A DNA stretch of 43,538 nucleotides, from contig JABUQX010097488.1 in NCBI GenBank assembly GCA_015478945.1, forward strand, positions 1-43,538, given 5' to 3'. Of the stretch, positions 1 through 9,960 are shown in pieces. The notes beneath the pieces were generated by a model. That model made no database searches and was not told the origin of the DNA. It saw nothing but the letters and a program-made list of their open reading frames with translations. Position 1 is the first letter of the stretch, and every line of letters starts with the position of its first letter. Origin of the DNA: Trachelipus rathkii (lineage: Eukaryota > Arthropoda > Malacostraca > Isopoda > Trachelipodidae). The position numbers and the translations under genes were made by a program.

Positions 1-870
1 CGGCCATCTTCGACCGTCATGTGTCCACGGATCTCATTTTTGAGACATTCCTCACCCCTGTTTGACCACCCGTCATGAGTAGGTTTTTGACGAAGGTAGC
101 CTACTCTACGAAAACACAAAAACCGGGCCATGTTGGTTGCGTTCTTAACAACCCCGCACACGGCTGAAACCCGCGCTCTTGGATACCTCGCAATGACTCG
201 TGCAAACCTCAAAACATTACTAACACCCTCGCTAAAACTTCGGCTTCATAAGCTCAAGAAACAAAAATGCTACGAAAGGGGGTGCGGTAATATCGTAATC
301 ACTTAACTCTTAGTCCGTTAGGATGTGAATCGCATTTCCCTCCGTATGAACCACCTAGGAGTCATGCGCAGTCGAGCTGTCGAACCGAGCTTATGTACTG
401 TGAATCCGATACCCATACTATTCGGGCTATATTCCGGAGAGCTATACTACGACTATACTCGCATGCTAGACAGGGTTAGAAAGTCGCGGTATGGGCGTGT
501 TACTAAATCGTCGAAGAAAACCAACCTAAGCCAACATTCTAATATACACCAATCCAATCCTCATACCTTATAACCTAGGGATAGACACCATTATTGTGGC
601 CGTCACTTTTCTATGGGACGTATGAGGTATGTCATGCTGGAAAAACGTGGCTAGAGAAACGGGGTGGAGTCAATAACCTCACTGAAGGACAGCATTTCCT
701 AGCGCCTTCGCTAATATCACCAAATCGATTCCCCGTACCTTTATACATAGGGGGCTAGACACTATACCCGGTGTATTCTACAATATTGGTCGGCACGTGC
801 TAGAAGCAAGAATATATAGCCTATAGGAACATAGAACTATAGAATATATAGATATAGAATATAAGTTATT
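1..870. other. Non-coding, moderately complex DNA; no gene recognised
   Basis: This is the least AT-rich long stretch of the window. Open frames are short (the longest is about 82 codons at 325-573) and show no domain, signal peptide or repeat that I recognise. A loose direct similarity is visible between roughly 564-600 and 735-772: both read approximately 'accttataacctaggg...tagacac', about 171 bp apart. This hints at a diverged tandem or mobile repeat. I see no coding signal and cannot name the element, if it is one. Confidence 0.4.
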
Positions 871-876
871 CAGGCG

Positions 877-1008
877 ACCTTTTTCGGCTTGCGGTCACCT
901 TCTGAAGTGACCTTTTATGGCGAGCGGTAGCCTCTTGAACGTGACACTCCGTTTTTCGCCCCCTTGTGTGACTCACTTTTCGGTTTGCGGTTAGATAACT
1001 CTCATCCC
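877..1008. repeat. Short diverged tandem array, about four units of 30-40 bp
   Basis: Four successive segments share the outline 'acctttttcggcttgcgg...gtgac'. They start near 877 (acctttttcggcttgcgg), 910 (ccttttatggcgagcgg), 944 (actccgtttttcgccccc) and 974 (acttttcggtttgcgg). The first, second and fourth are clearly alike and the third is more degraded. The block is GC-richer than its surroundings and sits directly before an ATT-rich block and the transposase fossil. It could be a subterminal array of a transposon end or a minisatellite. Confidence 0.45.
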
Positions 1009-1036
1009 AAATCTGATTATACTACTGATGAGGTCA

Positions 1037-1228
1037 TTAAATAATTACTTATTTTATTATTACTATTAGTTATATTATTTATTGCTATTAATGGATGTCT
1101 TTATCTATTATATTATTATTATATTATTATTATATTAGTTATATTCTTATTATATCATATTATTACTTATTATTATTTGATTATATTCTTATTATTATCT
1201 ATTATATTATTATTATTAAATAAAGTTT
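1037..1228. repeat. ATT/TTA-rich imperfect trinucleotide block
   Basis: About 190 bp are composed almost wholly of A and T, with repeated tat-tat-tat and att-att-att runs. It is typical simple repeat, with no coding potential. It lies immediately upstream of the transposase fossil, so any 5' part of that gene (for example a BED zinc finger) is not visible here. Confidence 0.8.
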
Positions 1229-2138
1229 AAAACTGTTTGTGTATTAATTTCTATGGGGTTGGGTTTCAGAAATGGAAGTGAATGAGCATGATGTTACTGA
1301 AGATATATCAGTTTTATCTGACAGTGGTAGTAGTGAGAGAAGTATTGCCACTCCTTCTACATCAAGCTCTCTTGCAACGAAAGAAGTGCAAGCACCTTTT
1401 ACATGGGATATGCTTAAAACAAATGCGCCAAAAAGAACACTAATTGATGAAGAACAAACAACTTCAGAAACGAAGAGAAGTAGAAAAGAGAGTGGATCTA
1501 GTTTAAAAAATTTTATTATTCGAACAACTGAACATGACCGAAATATGGGACTTTAGAGCAAAAAATATATTGGATTTTCCATTGGTGTATATGAAAAGTT
1601 ATGGCGTAGTCTACTTAAGATCAAGTAGATAATTGAGTTTAAATTAATGTCTACTATTATATAATACAAAAATAATATGAAAAAGATATCGATTGATGCA
1701 AGATTAAAAATGCAAAGATAAATTTCAAGCTCATTATAATAATGGCTCTGGATGGATGGAGCAACATTCATAATGAGCCTATAAGATGTGCATCAATCAG
1801 TGACAGCAGCATAATGAAAGTATTTAATTAAAAAGCGTGTGCGATACATCTCGTAATAAGCCCCATGACATGAATATCCTTAACTAACTTATGTCAGAAG
1901 AACTGACTCCAAAGAAGCTCAGAACACAGTTTGAAGTGAAAGCATCAACAGCGTAGATTACCACAATGCAGCAAAACTGCACAGGAATGCGAGAAAATCT
2001 AAAGGAAAAACTTGGGGTGTGATATGTATAAACTTTACGTTGTTCGCCTCCACATAGCAAATCTGTGTAGCAATGACCTTAGACAGTTCCCTACATTTTT
2101 TACAATCTCACATCATTCAAATAGTTAAGACATTAAGA

Positions 2139-2972
2139 CATTAAGAATATAGATACAGTAAGAGAGGCCACATGGGCCTATAGAGAGCTGTCCCAAGTCA
2201 ACCCCAACCTTACCCCATCAACGCAATATCATGCCAAATCCACAAAGCCACACTTCGGTCTTAGTCAATTTGTGTGTAACTTACAAAGTCCACCAATTTG
2301 GCTTAGCCAAAACTAATGATATATCATACTACTACATAATATATATAATATAATAGTATATATGTATACCCAAACCATCCAGCATCTTGCAATTTACATA
2401 TACTAAGTTATTAGCGGTCACACATGCCATGCTAACGGATATATAAACACCAAACCTACTATATGCTAAAAACCCGCCTAATTTGGCGTCTCAACTATAT
2501 TATATGTAAGCCCTGCATACCCAGCATCCGCATAACGAACTCTAACCCTTATTCTTACAATCGTTGCAATCGACGTTCACACTCAAACCAACTCCTCTGG
2601 ACGACTATTGCCAAATTTACAACCCTTATTACCCTGAATGCTATGCTTATCTTATATCAAGACGGCATCATGCTTTCTTGCTTGATGCTTTCTTATTATT
2701 GCCCCCCTTGCGTCACCTGTCAGTTGTTCTACTAGTGAAAATATATTCGTCTCTGGTATTTATCAACACGATTGTACAAAGGCTTATTGTACTATATGTA
2801 AAGACTCCCCGTCTTGAGATCGCCTTTACCTACCAGAAAACATTCCTAACTCATTCAGCCTGCTCCTGCCATAGCCTCTTAGCCTCAAACCCGACAGATC
2901 ATCTTGTTGCTCTACGTTGCACGCTCTCTCCTAGCAATCTAAGTCTTTCTTTAAATAAAGTAATGTAATTTA
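2139..2972. mobile_element. About 0.84-kb insertion inside the hAT transposase, unclassified
   Basis: The transposase reads HIIQIVKTLR up to 2138 and resumes with RNTHLPAAKYKEA at 2977. In family terms these two segments are contiguous, so the roughly 838 bp between them are extra. The insert is pyrimidine- and C-rich on the + strand (2180-2930) and carries a short TA patch at 2330-2365. It ends with 'ttaaataaagtaatgtaatt'. The string TAAGA occurs at both junctions (around 2134-2138 and 2975-2979) and could be a 5-bp target-site duplication. Open frames inside it (2463-2735 and 2564-2968) show no known domain. An intron is an alternative, but I see no clear GT...AG pair at the junctions. Confidence 0.55.
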
Positions 2973-3365
2973 AGTAAGAAATACACATTTACCAGCAGCC
3001 AAGTATAAAGAAGCAGGAGGCAAGAAATTAGTTTTACCTGTAGAGAGTAGATGGGAATTCAATTTCTATTGTTGCAGACGTTATTTACAGAGAACTGCCA
3101 CATGTTAGCATCTTCTCGACCTTTTGAAACCAGTGATTATCAAGAGTCAAAATTGTTGACACTGAATTTAAACAGTCGTGTTGAAAACTTCTTATCAAGA
3201 CCTTAACGTGTGCGCCACAGCATTACCAAGCTAGAAAGCAATGACTGTAAACTATTTGATGCTGTTTATATTTTGCGAATAAAAAATTTGTCCACATGAA
3301 CATGGGAGCCTAGAACAGCCTTACATCCACCCACTCAGCGAACAAGAGTCTGCCAAAAGTAAAGG

Positions 3366-3797
3366 ATGGGTATTAATCAGGCAGTAACTAGAAGCTGTAC
3401 TTCAATTGGCGCGTATATGTGTTTGACCAAGAATCAGACCGCAGTACTCCAGAGATGCGTATTCATAACGAGCAATGCCGATTTATTGCAAAATGAGTAT
3501 CCTGAATTGATGGCCATTTGTATAAATTTAAGAGCAAATTCTCCACCATTTCATAAAAGTTACCTATTTGATGCAGTCTCTGTTGTCGAGCAGTTGACTC
3601 CTCATCTTGCACAGATCTCTCAAAGGCAAAATCTAGATGAAAGTATATATAAAATAGTAAGCATATTGTCCGCAACTTCATCAAATGCTAATGTTGAAGG
3701 GTATTTTCAACTTTCGGACTTGTGCACCGCAATATTAGAAATAGGTTTGGGAACAGCTAAAGCCGGGAAATTAGTTTTTTTGTATAATCATCCTTAA
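3366..3797 (+). pseudogene. hAT C-terminal dimerisation domain, longest open fragment of the transposase
   Basis: This 143-codon open frame is the best preserved part of the fossil. It contains ELMAICINLRANSPPF, then LFDAVSVVEQLTPHLAQ, then SILSATSSNANVEGYF. The last corresponds to the LLSxxASSAxxERxFS block of hAT dimerisation domains. It ends in LGTAKAGKLVFLYNHP, corresponding to the usual LxxxKAxKLVFIY terminus. The conserved arginine and serine of the ERxFS motif are changed here (VEGYF), consistent with decay or read error. The initial ATG is probably internal to the original gene. Confidence 0.85.
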
Positions 3798-3832
3798 TGA
3801 TAACTCGTTGTAGTTTCGACTTTTTAATGATG

Positions 3833-3881
3833 AACTCTCTCCTCTCTCCTCTACTCTCTCCTTTCTCTCTCTCTCCTCTGC

Positions 3882-3912
<31 letters not shown>

Positions 3913-3988
3913 CCTCTTTCTCTCTCTCTCTCTCGCCTCTCTCTCTCTTCTCTCTCTCTCTCTCTCTACTCTCTCTCTCTCCTTCTCT
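3833..3988 (+). repeat. (CT)n microsatellite
   Basis: About 155 bp of nearly pure CT/TC dinucleotides with occasional A or extra C/T. It starts just after the transposase stop codon and passes directly into a TA tract. It is open in one frame (Leu/Ser-rich), but that is an artefact of the repeat. Confidence 0.95.
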
Positions 3989-4258
3989 AATACTATATAT
4001 ATATATATTTAATAATATATATTATATATATTATTATATATTAGAATTTATATATATATATACTATCAATTTTTATAGTATAATATATAATACTAACTAT
4101 ACTATATATGTAATACTACTATTAATATATTATATATATATATATATACTATTATATATATCTTATATAGTACATACTATGAAAGCTAGGAGGATTCATA
4201 GAGAATATATAAATATATATATCATTATATACTATATATACTATATATACTATACTTC
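3989..4258. repeat. Imperfect (TA)n tract
   Basis: TA dinucleotides are broken by 'ctaata' and 'attag' interruptions. The tract is continuous with the preceding CT tract and includes a short non-repeat string near 4180-4205. Confidence 0.9.
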
Positions 4259-4750
4259 TAGTAGCTCTTCATAAAGTAGATAAGAAATTTACTTTGGAGA
4301 CAAGTTTTATTCATGTTGAATAACTTTTCTTTGTGATGTCATTTTTTGTTTTTTTTTTGTAAAATAATAAATATTTACCTTTTTTTCAGCATAGAGTGTA
4401 TATATTATAATATACCCTCTTACTTTTTACTTTATGAGTTAGTAAAACTAAAACATAATAATTTAATCAGCTTTTACAAGTTGATCAAGACAATTTGACA
4501 ATTTAAGAATCTAAAGAAAAACTTTATTAAGGAATTTTAAAAATAGTTTAGCACAGTGTATTAACTTTTAATATAACTTTTGTTTTTTTTTTGCCTAGTT
4601 TTAAAACATCGTATCAAAACCATATATAAACAATAATTACTTTTAGTGAGTTAACAAAACCCATCTAAAAATAAAACAAAAAACACTTGGTTTATTTTGT
4701 TTTTTATTTAAAAACCAAATGGTTTTTTTTTTTTTTTTACAACCATTTTT
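4259..4750. other. AT-rich single-copy-like stretch, no gene
   Basis: This is a break between TA tracts containing several T homopolymers (for example 4722-4739) and no open frame of interest. I recognise nothing here. Confidence 0.6.
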
Positions 4751-4752
4751 TC

Positions 4753-4775
4753 TCCATATGTATATAATATATTAA

Positions 4776-4807
<32 letters not shown>

Positions 4808-5950
4808 ACTATATATCTATATATAATAGTATATAGTATAATATATAATATATACTAAGTATATAAAATATATATAATTCTATATATTTATATATATATG
4901 ATATATTAATATAGAAAGATATATATATACGTAAATATATATAATATAATATATATATAGTATAGATATATACTAATGATATATATATATATATAATATA
5001 TATATATGATATATATATATATACTATGATATACATAAAAATATATTATATATATATATTATATATATATATATACTATATATACTATATATTATACTAT
5101 ATATAATAGTACTATTATATACTAATATATATAATAAATATATATAGATATATTATATTATATATATAATTATATTATCATAATATATATTATATATATA
5201 TATATATATCATACTATATATATAATGTATATATATCACTAGAATATATATATATATTATATATATCATGATACTATATACATATATAATATACTATATA
5301 TCATATATCATATAATCTATACTATACTACTATACTATATATTAATATCCAATATATTATATATATATAATATATATATCTATATAGATATTTATATATA
5401 TATACTATGCGGACGTTCATTCTTCAATGCAATTATGGTATAAGATATATTATTCTGTCAATATTTCCAAATGCATATCATAATAGTATATAATAGTTAT
5501 CTATATATATAATAGCATATATATATATGATATATACTATAAAATAATATATATTATATATATATATAATATAATATATATATATATATATTAGTATATA
5601 TATATATATATAGTGATATTAATATATATATATATATAATTAACTAATATTATATATATATTTATAATGATATGATATTATACATATATTTCAAAAATTT
5701 CATATATTTTACTATATCATTGTGAACGACTAATTATACACAATTTACTAATATATATATATTCATACTATTATATATATATGAATGTCTATATTTATAT
5801 AATATAACTACTATACTTAAAAACTTAGTTACTGTACGTTAACTATGAACTATTCAGTACACAGCCACTATATATATATATATATATACATATACTACTA
5901 ATACTATATATATACTAATACTATACTTTTTCAATAATAATAAACAATAC
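4753..5950. repeat. Long imperfect (TA)n tract, first half
   Basis: About 1.2 kb is dominated by TA dinucleotides with frequent 'ctatatat', 'aata' and 'gata' interruptions. Small breaks occur near 5410-5500 and 5690-5870. Short open frames rich in Ile and Tyr on both strands come from the repeat and are not genes. Confidence 0.92.
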
Positions 5951-6212
5951 TATATAGGGCATAAGTTCTAGCTTCGACGCCGAATAGTGAAGAAGATGCT
6001 TAGTTCAAACGTAAAGGGTGAAACGCTTACCTGAGAGTGGATAGCTCAAGGGACTTAGCATTTGGGAAACCATTGCACCGCAAAACATAGTTCTGTACAG
6101 TGCTCTAGCGATCAAGTTTTGCGCGGGCTCAGTAAGGCAAGAAGATACTGGTTTAACGACCTAGGGCGCAAAACCATGACCATGGGAGACGATCGGGTAA
6201 AAACGTAAGGCA
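5951..6212. other. GC-richer island within the TA tract; possible degraded tRNA-derived or other mobile DNA
   Basis: About 260 bp of normal base composition are enclosed on both sides by TA repeat. At 6042-6052 the string tagctcaaggg resembles a polymerase III A box (TRGCNNARNNGG). It is followed by a small TTTGG-GAAA-CCA hairpin, but no matching B box is found at the proper distance, so a SINE call is only a suggestion. A partial minus-strand open frame enters the island and is not convincing as a gene. Confidence 0.3.
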
Positions 6213-7290
6213 ATATATACTAACTATACTAATATATATATATATATATAATATACGCATATAACCTTTATATGATATTATTATATTATATATATATACT
6301 ATATATATATAAATACTAATGGTACTATATACTATATATATATATATAGTATACATACATATAATACCTATAATTATAATATATATATATATATATAATA
6401 TATATATATATATTATATATATATAGTATATACTAATATAGTACTATATACTATATATATATACCTAATATACTATATTATATATATATATAGTACTGTA
6501 TATATATTTATAAATATATACTATTATTCATAAATATATATATATATATATATATACACTATATATATAGTATATATTATATATATATATATATCATATA
6601 TAAACTAATATATATATAGTATATTATATTATATTATATACTAACTAATATATTATATATATGGTATATATATATCATACTATATATAAGTATATATATA
6701 TTATAACTCATATATATACTCATATATATATCATAATAATCTATATATAATATAACTATATATATATTATAATATGATAACCTATAACCCTTATATATAT
6801 ATCATACTATATTAATATTATATATATATTATATATATTATATACATATCAAGCATATATTATATATATATACTAATATTATATATCATAATATATGTAC
6901 TATATATTATATATATACTATATATATATTAATATATGATTATATACTATATAAGGGTATATATATATATATATATAGATATATCATATATATATACTAA
7001 CTATATATATATACTAGTAGTAGTATAAATAGATACTTATATATATATTATATATTATTATTTATATATTATTTTTTATATATATACTGACTTGTCATTA
7101 TAATATTATATTATATACTATATAGATATTATATATAAGTATATTATATCTACGTATTAAACTATATACGTACATACTTGATATATATATCACGATATTA
7201 TATATATTATATTATAAATATATATACTAGCTTTATTTAACATACATACTATACTAATACATTATACTAGATATATATATATATATATAT
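6213..7290. repeat. Long imperfect (TA)n tract, second half
   Basis: More than 1 kb is almost exclusively A and T in TA-dominated runs. It has irregular three-base interruptions and no open frame beyond repeat artefacts. Confidence 0.92.
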
Positions 7291-7570
7291 TACGAAATGA
7301 GAATGCATAAGGAGAGGAATGCTGATGCTTTGCACGAGGCGACGAAGAATTGTTGCATAGTAGGAGAAATGACTAGTAGTGTTATTTATGTAGTAATCGG
7401 GGGTTAATGGTTGTGATACCTGTCACGCCCATAGGGGAATTGAACCCCTATAACATTATGACGAGAGTTAACCCACAGATCCCTTCGTGCCCGCGCCTCT
7501 CAGAGAGCTTTTTTTTGTAGCTCAGAAGACAAAGCGACGGAGTACACGACTTCAATCGAATACATAAAGG
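7291..7570. other. Island with tRNA-like pieces, possible tRNA-derived repeat
   Basis: This normal-composition island follows the TA tract. Positions 7431-7451 form a perfect hairpin: ATAGGGG, a seven-base loop, then CCCCTAT. Read on the minus strand the loop is TTCAATT between G and C, as in a tRNA T arm (T-loop TTCRANN). No full cloverleaf can be built around it, because the minus-strand sequence before it does not give matching acceptor and anticodon stems. On the plus strand, tagctcagaag at 7518-7528 resembles an A box, and ttcaatcgaa at 7551-7560 resembles part of a B box, though the spacing is too short. A degraded tRNA-derived SINE or a retroelement fragment is the likeliest reading, with low certainty. 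Confidence 0.35.
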
Positions 7571-9289
7571 TTACTAAAAGATTTATTTCAGCGTGAATAG
7601 AGCTATCAAATTAAGATGTTGTAATGTTACGTAATCTGAATATAGTTATTGCATTCTTTCTAATATGATGAGTTCTTCCAGACCCAAAAACTGTATTCTG
7701 GTTTCTGGGGTGTTCCAACCCGTGCGTGCCTCACAACCTTATATTTCCAAATACCCTTTGGTCCTAAACCTCTGTCCGCAATCCAAGATTCCAATCAATG
7801 CTATAGTACAAACTACTAGCTTTTCAAAACTCTAACTCTTGGATCAAAATAATTCCAAGTCCCATTATTCCAACTGCTTGGTGACCACCAGACATGTACC
7901 ATTATATCTTCCATACTTCTCTACGATGTAACTTGTTATAGCTTAGTTTGATGAGAGGGAAATAAAATAAACAGATTTTATGGCTATAGCCTATAGAACT
8001 TTTTATTACATAACAATCTATCTGGTAATAGTCAGTAACCAATCGTCACCCTTCAGTAGTGACAAATCATCATCTACTTAAAATCTGGTAGCAACTCTTT
8101 TCCGTACTAGTATTACTGTTGGGACTTCCAACTAAGTGAAGTCATAATTGTAGAACTAAAGGTTTGTTTACGATCATTTTTATATAATTTACAGTTTAAC
8201 GTCTGTTATATTCAAAACATTTGCAAATCTTTGTAGATAATTTCTAAAGCATTTACATATTTTTTCCGATTATTTTCAAATACAGACTAAATATTATTGA
8301 AATGTAAACCTCTCTGAGATAAACCAATATAACTTCATTTAATTTCAAAATATAAAAATAAAATGTTTCATAATCTCTTTTAAAGCAAAATTAATTTTAT
8401 ATTAGCATAAGATTTATATATGAAAGAGTTTTAGGTCTTTCCGTATATATCATACGCAAGAACAGTTAGTTACCTTCAATAACAAATAAACGTCGCCTCT
8501 CATTATCAATTGTAACGTAAAAATTCATTCTCTATACTTATGCTGTTATTTACATGAGTCAAGAAGAAACAACATGATCTTGCATAATAACAGAGATATA
8601 AATTCTAAAGATTAAACATGGTAGTCTAGATAATACTATTTTAACTAATTTAGCTTATATTATCCTCCTTACCTACTTATATAACGAATTAAGGAGTGAA
8701 TCATATATAAATTCTTCTCACGTTTACGAATGTAAGTTGAGATATATGGTGAGTGTGATATAGATTTATTCAGTATAACTACGGTACACTATAGATTAGC
8801 GATGCTCAAATCTCATTATAATATAGTAGCGTGAGTTAGCTAAATGTATACAATAACAGATGTGTTGAAATCTATAGTCACTAATGATACTACATTTAGG
8901 ACTAACTGTTACATAGATGAAGTGTAATTATAGATATATAATTAATATTTAATGATGATTATTAATTTGGGTAATTAAATATAGTGAGATATTAATGAGT
9001 AGAAGGAAATGATATGACTGATAGTGTAAAACTATTAATTAAATATATGAAGTTTAGAATAGTAGTCAGGTAGAGTAATTATTTATTTAGTATAAATGAG
9101 TGAATGTATAGTTGTGTAGGTGTGAGTACTCTATCTTATAAAGTGATTAATGCTTATAGTATATGAGGATTAGATAAGGCCACTGGTGAAATGTGAGCAG
9201 TATATGAGTAAAGTATGTTCCTGAGTTGAAAATATAGATTTATGGATTGATGAGTACCTAATAGTATTACCTATTGTTTAATGCTATAC
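7571..9289. other. AT-rich DNA without recognisable gene
   Basis: About 1.7 kb of mixed AT-rich sequence. 7660-7970 is more complex and contains related short strings around 'attccaa'. From about 8650 the plus strand is notably rich in A, G and T with little C. There is no open frame above about 60 codons and no recognised domain. Part of 8690-9289 might belong to the 5' LTR or flank of the element that follows. Confidence 0.5.
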
Positions 9290-9960
9290 ATTTAGGCGGA
9301 CAAAGATACTAGCGTCGTGTTCTTCGATCACTTATTGTTCTTAACTGATTGGGAAGCGACACTTATGATTGGTACCTGCAGGTGGACGTAAGTGTTTAAT
9401 TTGGAATAGGAAACAAATGTCCTCATTTCAATTATCTTTCTCTAAAAATGACACAGTTAGAGCTAAGCGACTCCACATGGGTAATCTGTATCGTCATAAA
9501 CGGAGAGGATATCCCGAATAGAGAGATTTAGGTCATGAAAAGAGCGTTGTATAAAATGTCGTTGTTTAACAATAGTCCTTCTGTTGGAGACATACTCTTT
9601 GTCAGTTGGTCGAATTGAAGTCGTAAGCCTTTTGCAGTGTGTTTTTCATAACTTGCTCTGATCTTCGTTAAAGTCGTAATATGGTATGATTTTTAGACAG
9701 CAGCTCTGCATACTTTTTCTATATATTTTGCACTTCTTGACATAAAGTGCTTTGATGAATGTTGGAGGAGGTTCTTGTATTGTTCGGTGAATTATGTTCT
9801 CTTCTGATTCTTGACTTAGATCGCTCGAGTACCTCACTTATTGGGTAAATACCTTATTCACTTGACTATGCTAAATTCTTGTGCTTCGGAGCAGAATTGA
9901 AAGTAAGCTGATATAGTTGAAGAGTAAATATAAAAATTTAAATAATATTTTGTTATACAG
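9290..9960. repeat. 5' copy of the long direct repeat (putative LTR)
   Basis: Anchors shared with the downstream copy, in the same order and spacing, are: tggaataggaa at 9402 (17427 downstream); ccttctgtt..gaga near 9573; gattg/gaattgaagtcg near 9613; cttgctc near 9652; ttggaggag near 9762; cttctgat near 9802; ctcgagtacctca at 9823; attcact..atgctaaa near 9857; and aagtaag near 9901. The end is placed at 'ttatacag', where similarity stops. The left boundary is softer, and similarity fades before about 9290. Confidence 0.65.

Larger units (their letters stand above)
1272..3797 (+). pseudogene. Decayed hAT-superfamily transposase (frameshifted and interrupted)
   Basis: hAT transposases cut and paste DNA with an RNase H-like catalytic core and a C-terminal dimerisation domain. 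Pieces in the expected order are readable in different frames. 1272-1556 is an acidic, Ser-rich N-terminal part with a KRTLIDEE/KRSRK basic patch. 1736-1831 contains ALDGWSNIHNEPI, the hallmark core segment. 1953-1985 contains VDYHNAAKLHR, matching the TDNAAN region. 1987-2022 reads MRENLKEKLGV. 2036-2105 contains LHIANLCSNDL, the AHxxNLL-type segment. 2977-3054 contains AKYKEAGGKKLVLPVESRW. 3228-3299 contains KLESNDCKLFDAV. 3366-3797 ends with the dimerisation domain, LGTAKAGKLVFLYNHP and a stop. At least five frame changes and an internal insertion make it non-functional. The first ATG (1272) follows 'tttcagaa', which could also be a splice acceptor, so the true N-terminus is uncertain. No BED finger is seen. 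Confidence 0.88.

Noticed and set aside
2564..2968. 134-codon open frame inside the transposase insertion
   Set aside because: It has no recognised domain, and overlapping frames are similarly open because the segment is C/T-rich with few stops by chance.
4809..6356. Several Ile/Tyr-rich open frames on the minus strand
   Set aside because: They are translations of TA repeats.
7428..7500. Complete tRNA gene on the minus strand around the T-arm hairpin
   Set aside because: No acceptor stem pairs with the bases after the T arm, and the anticodon arm cannot be formed at the proper distance.
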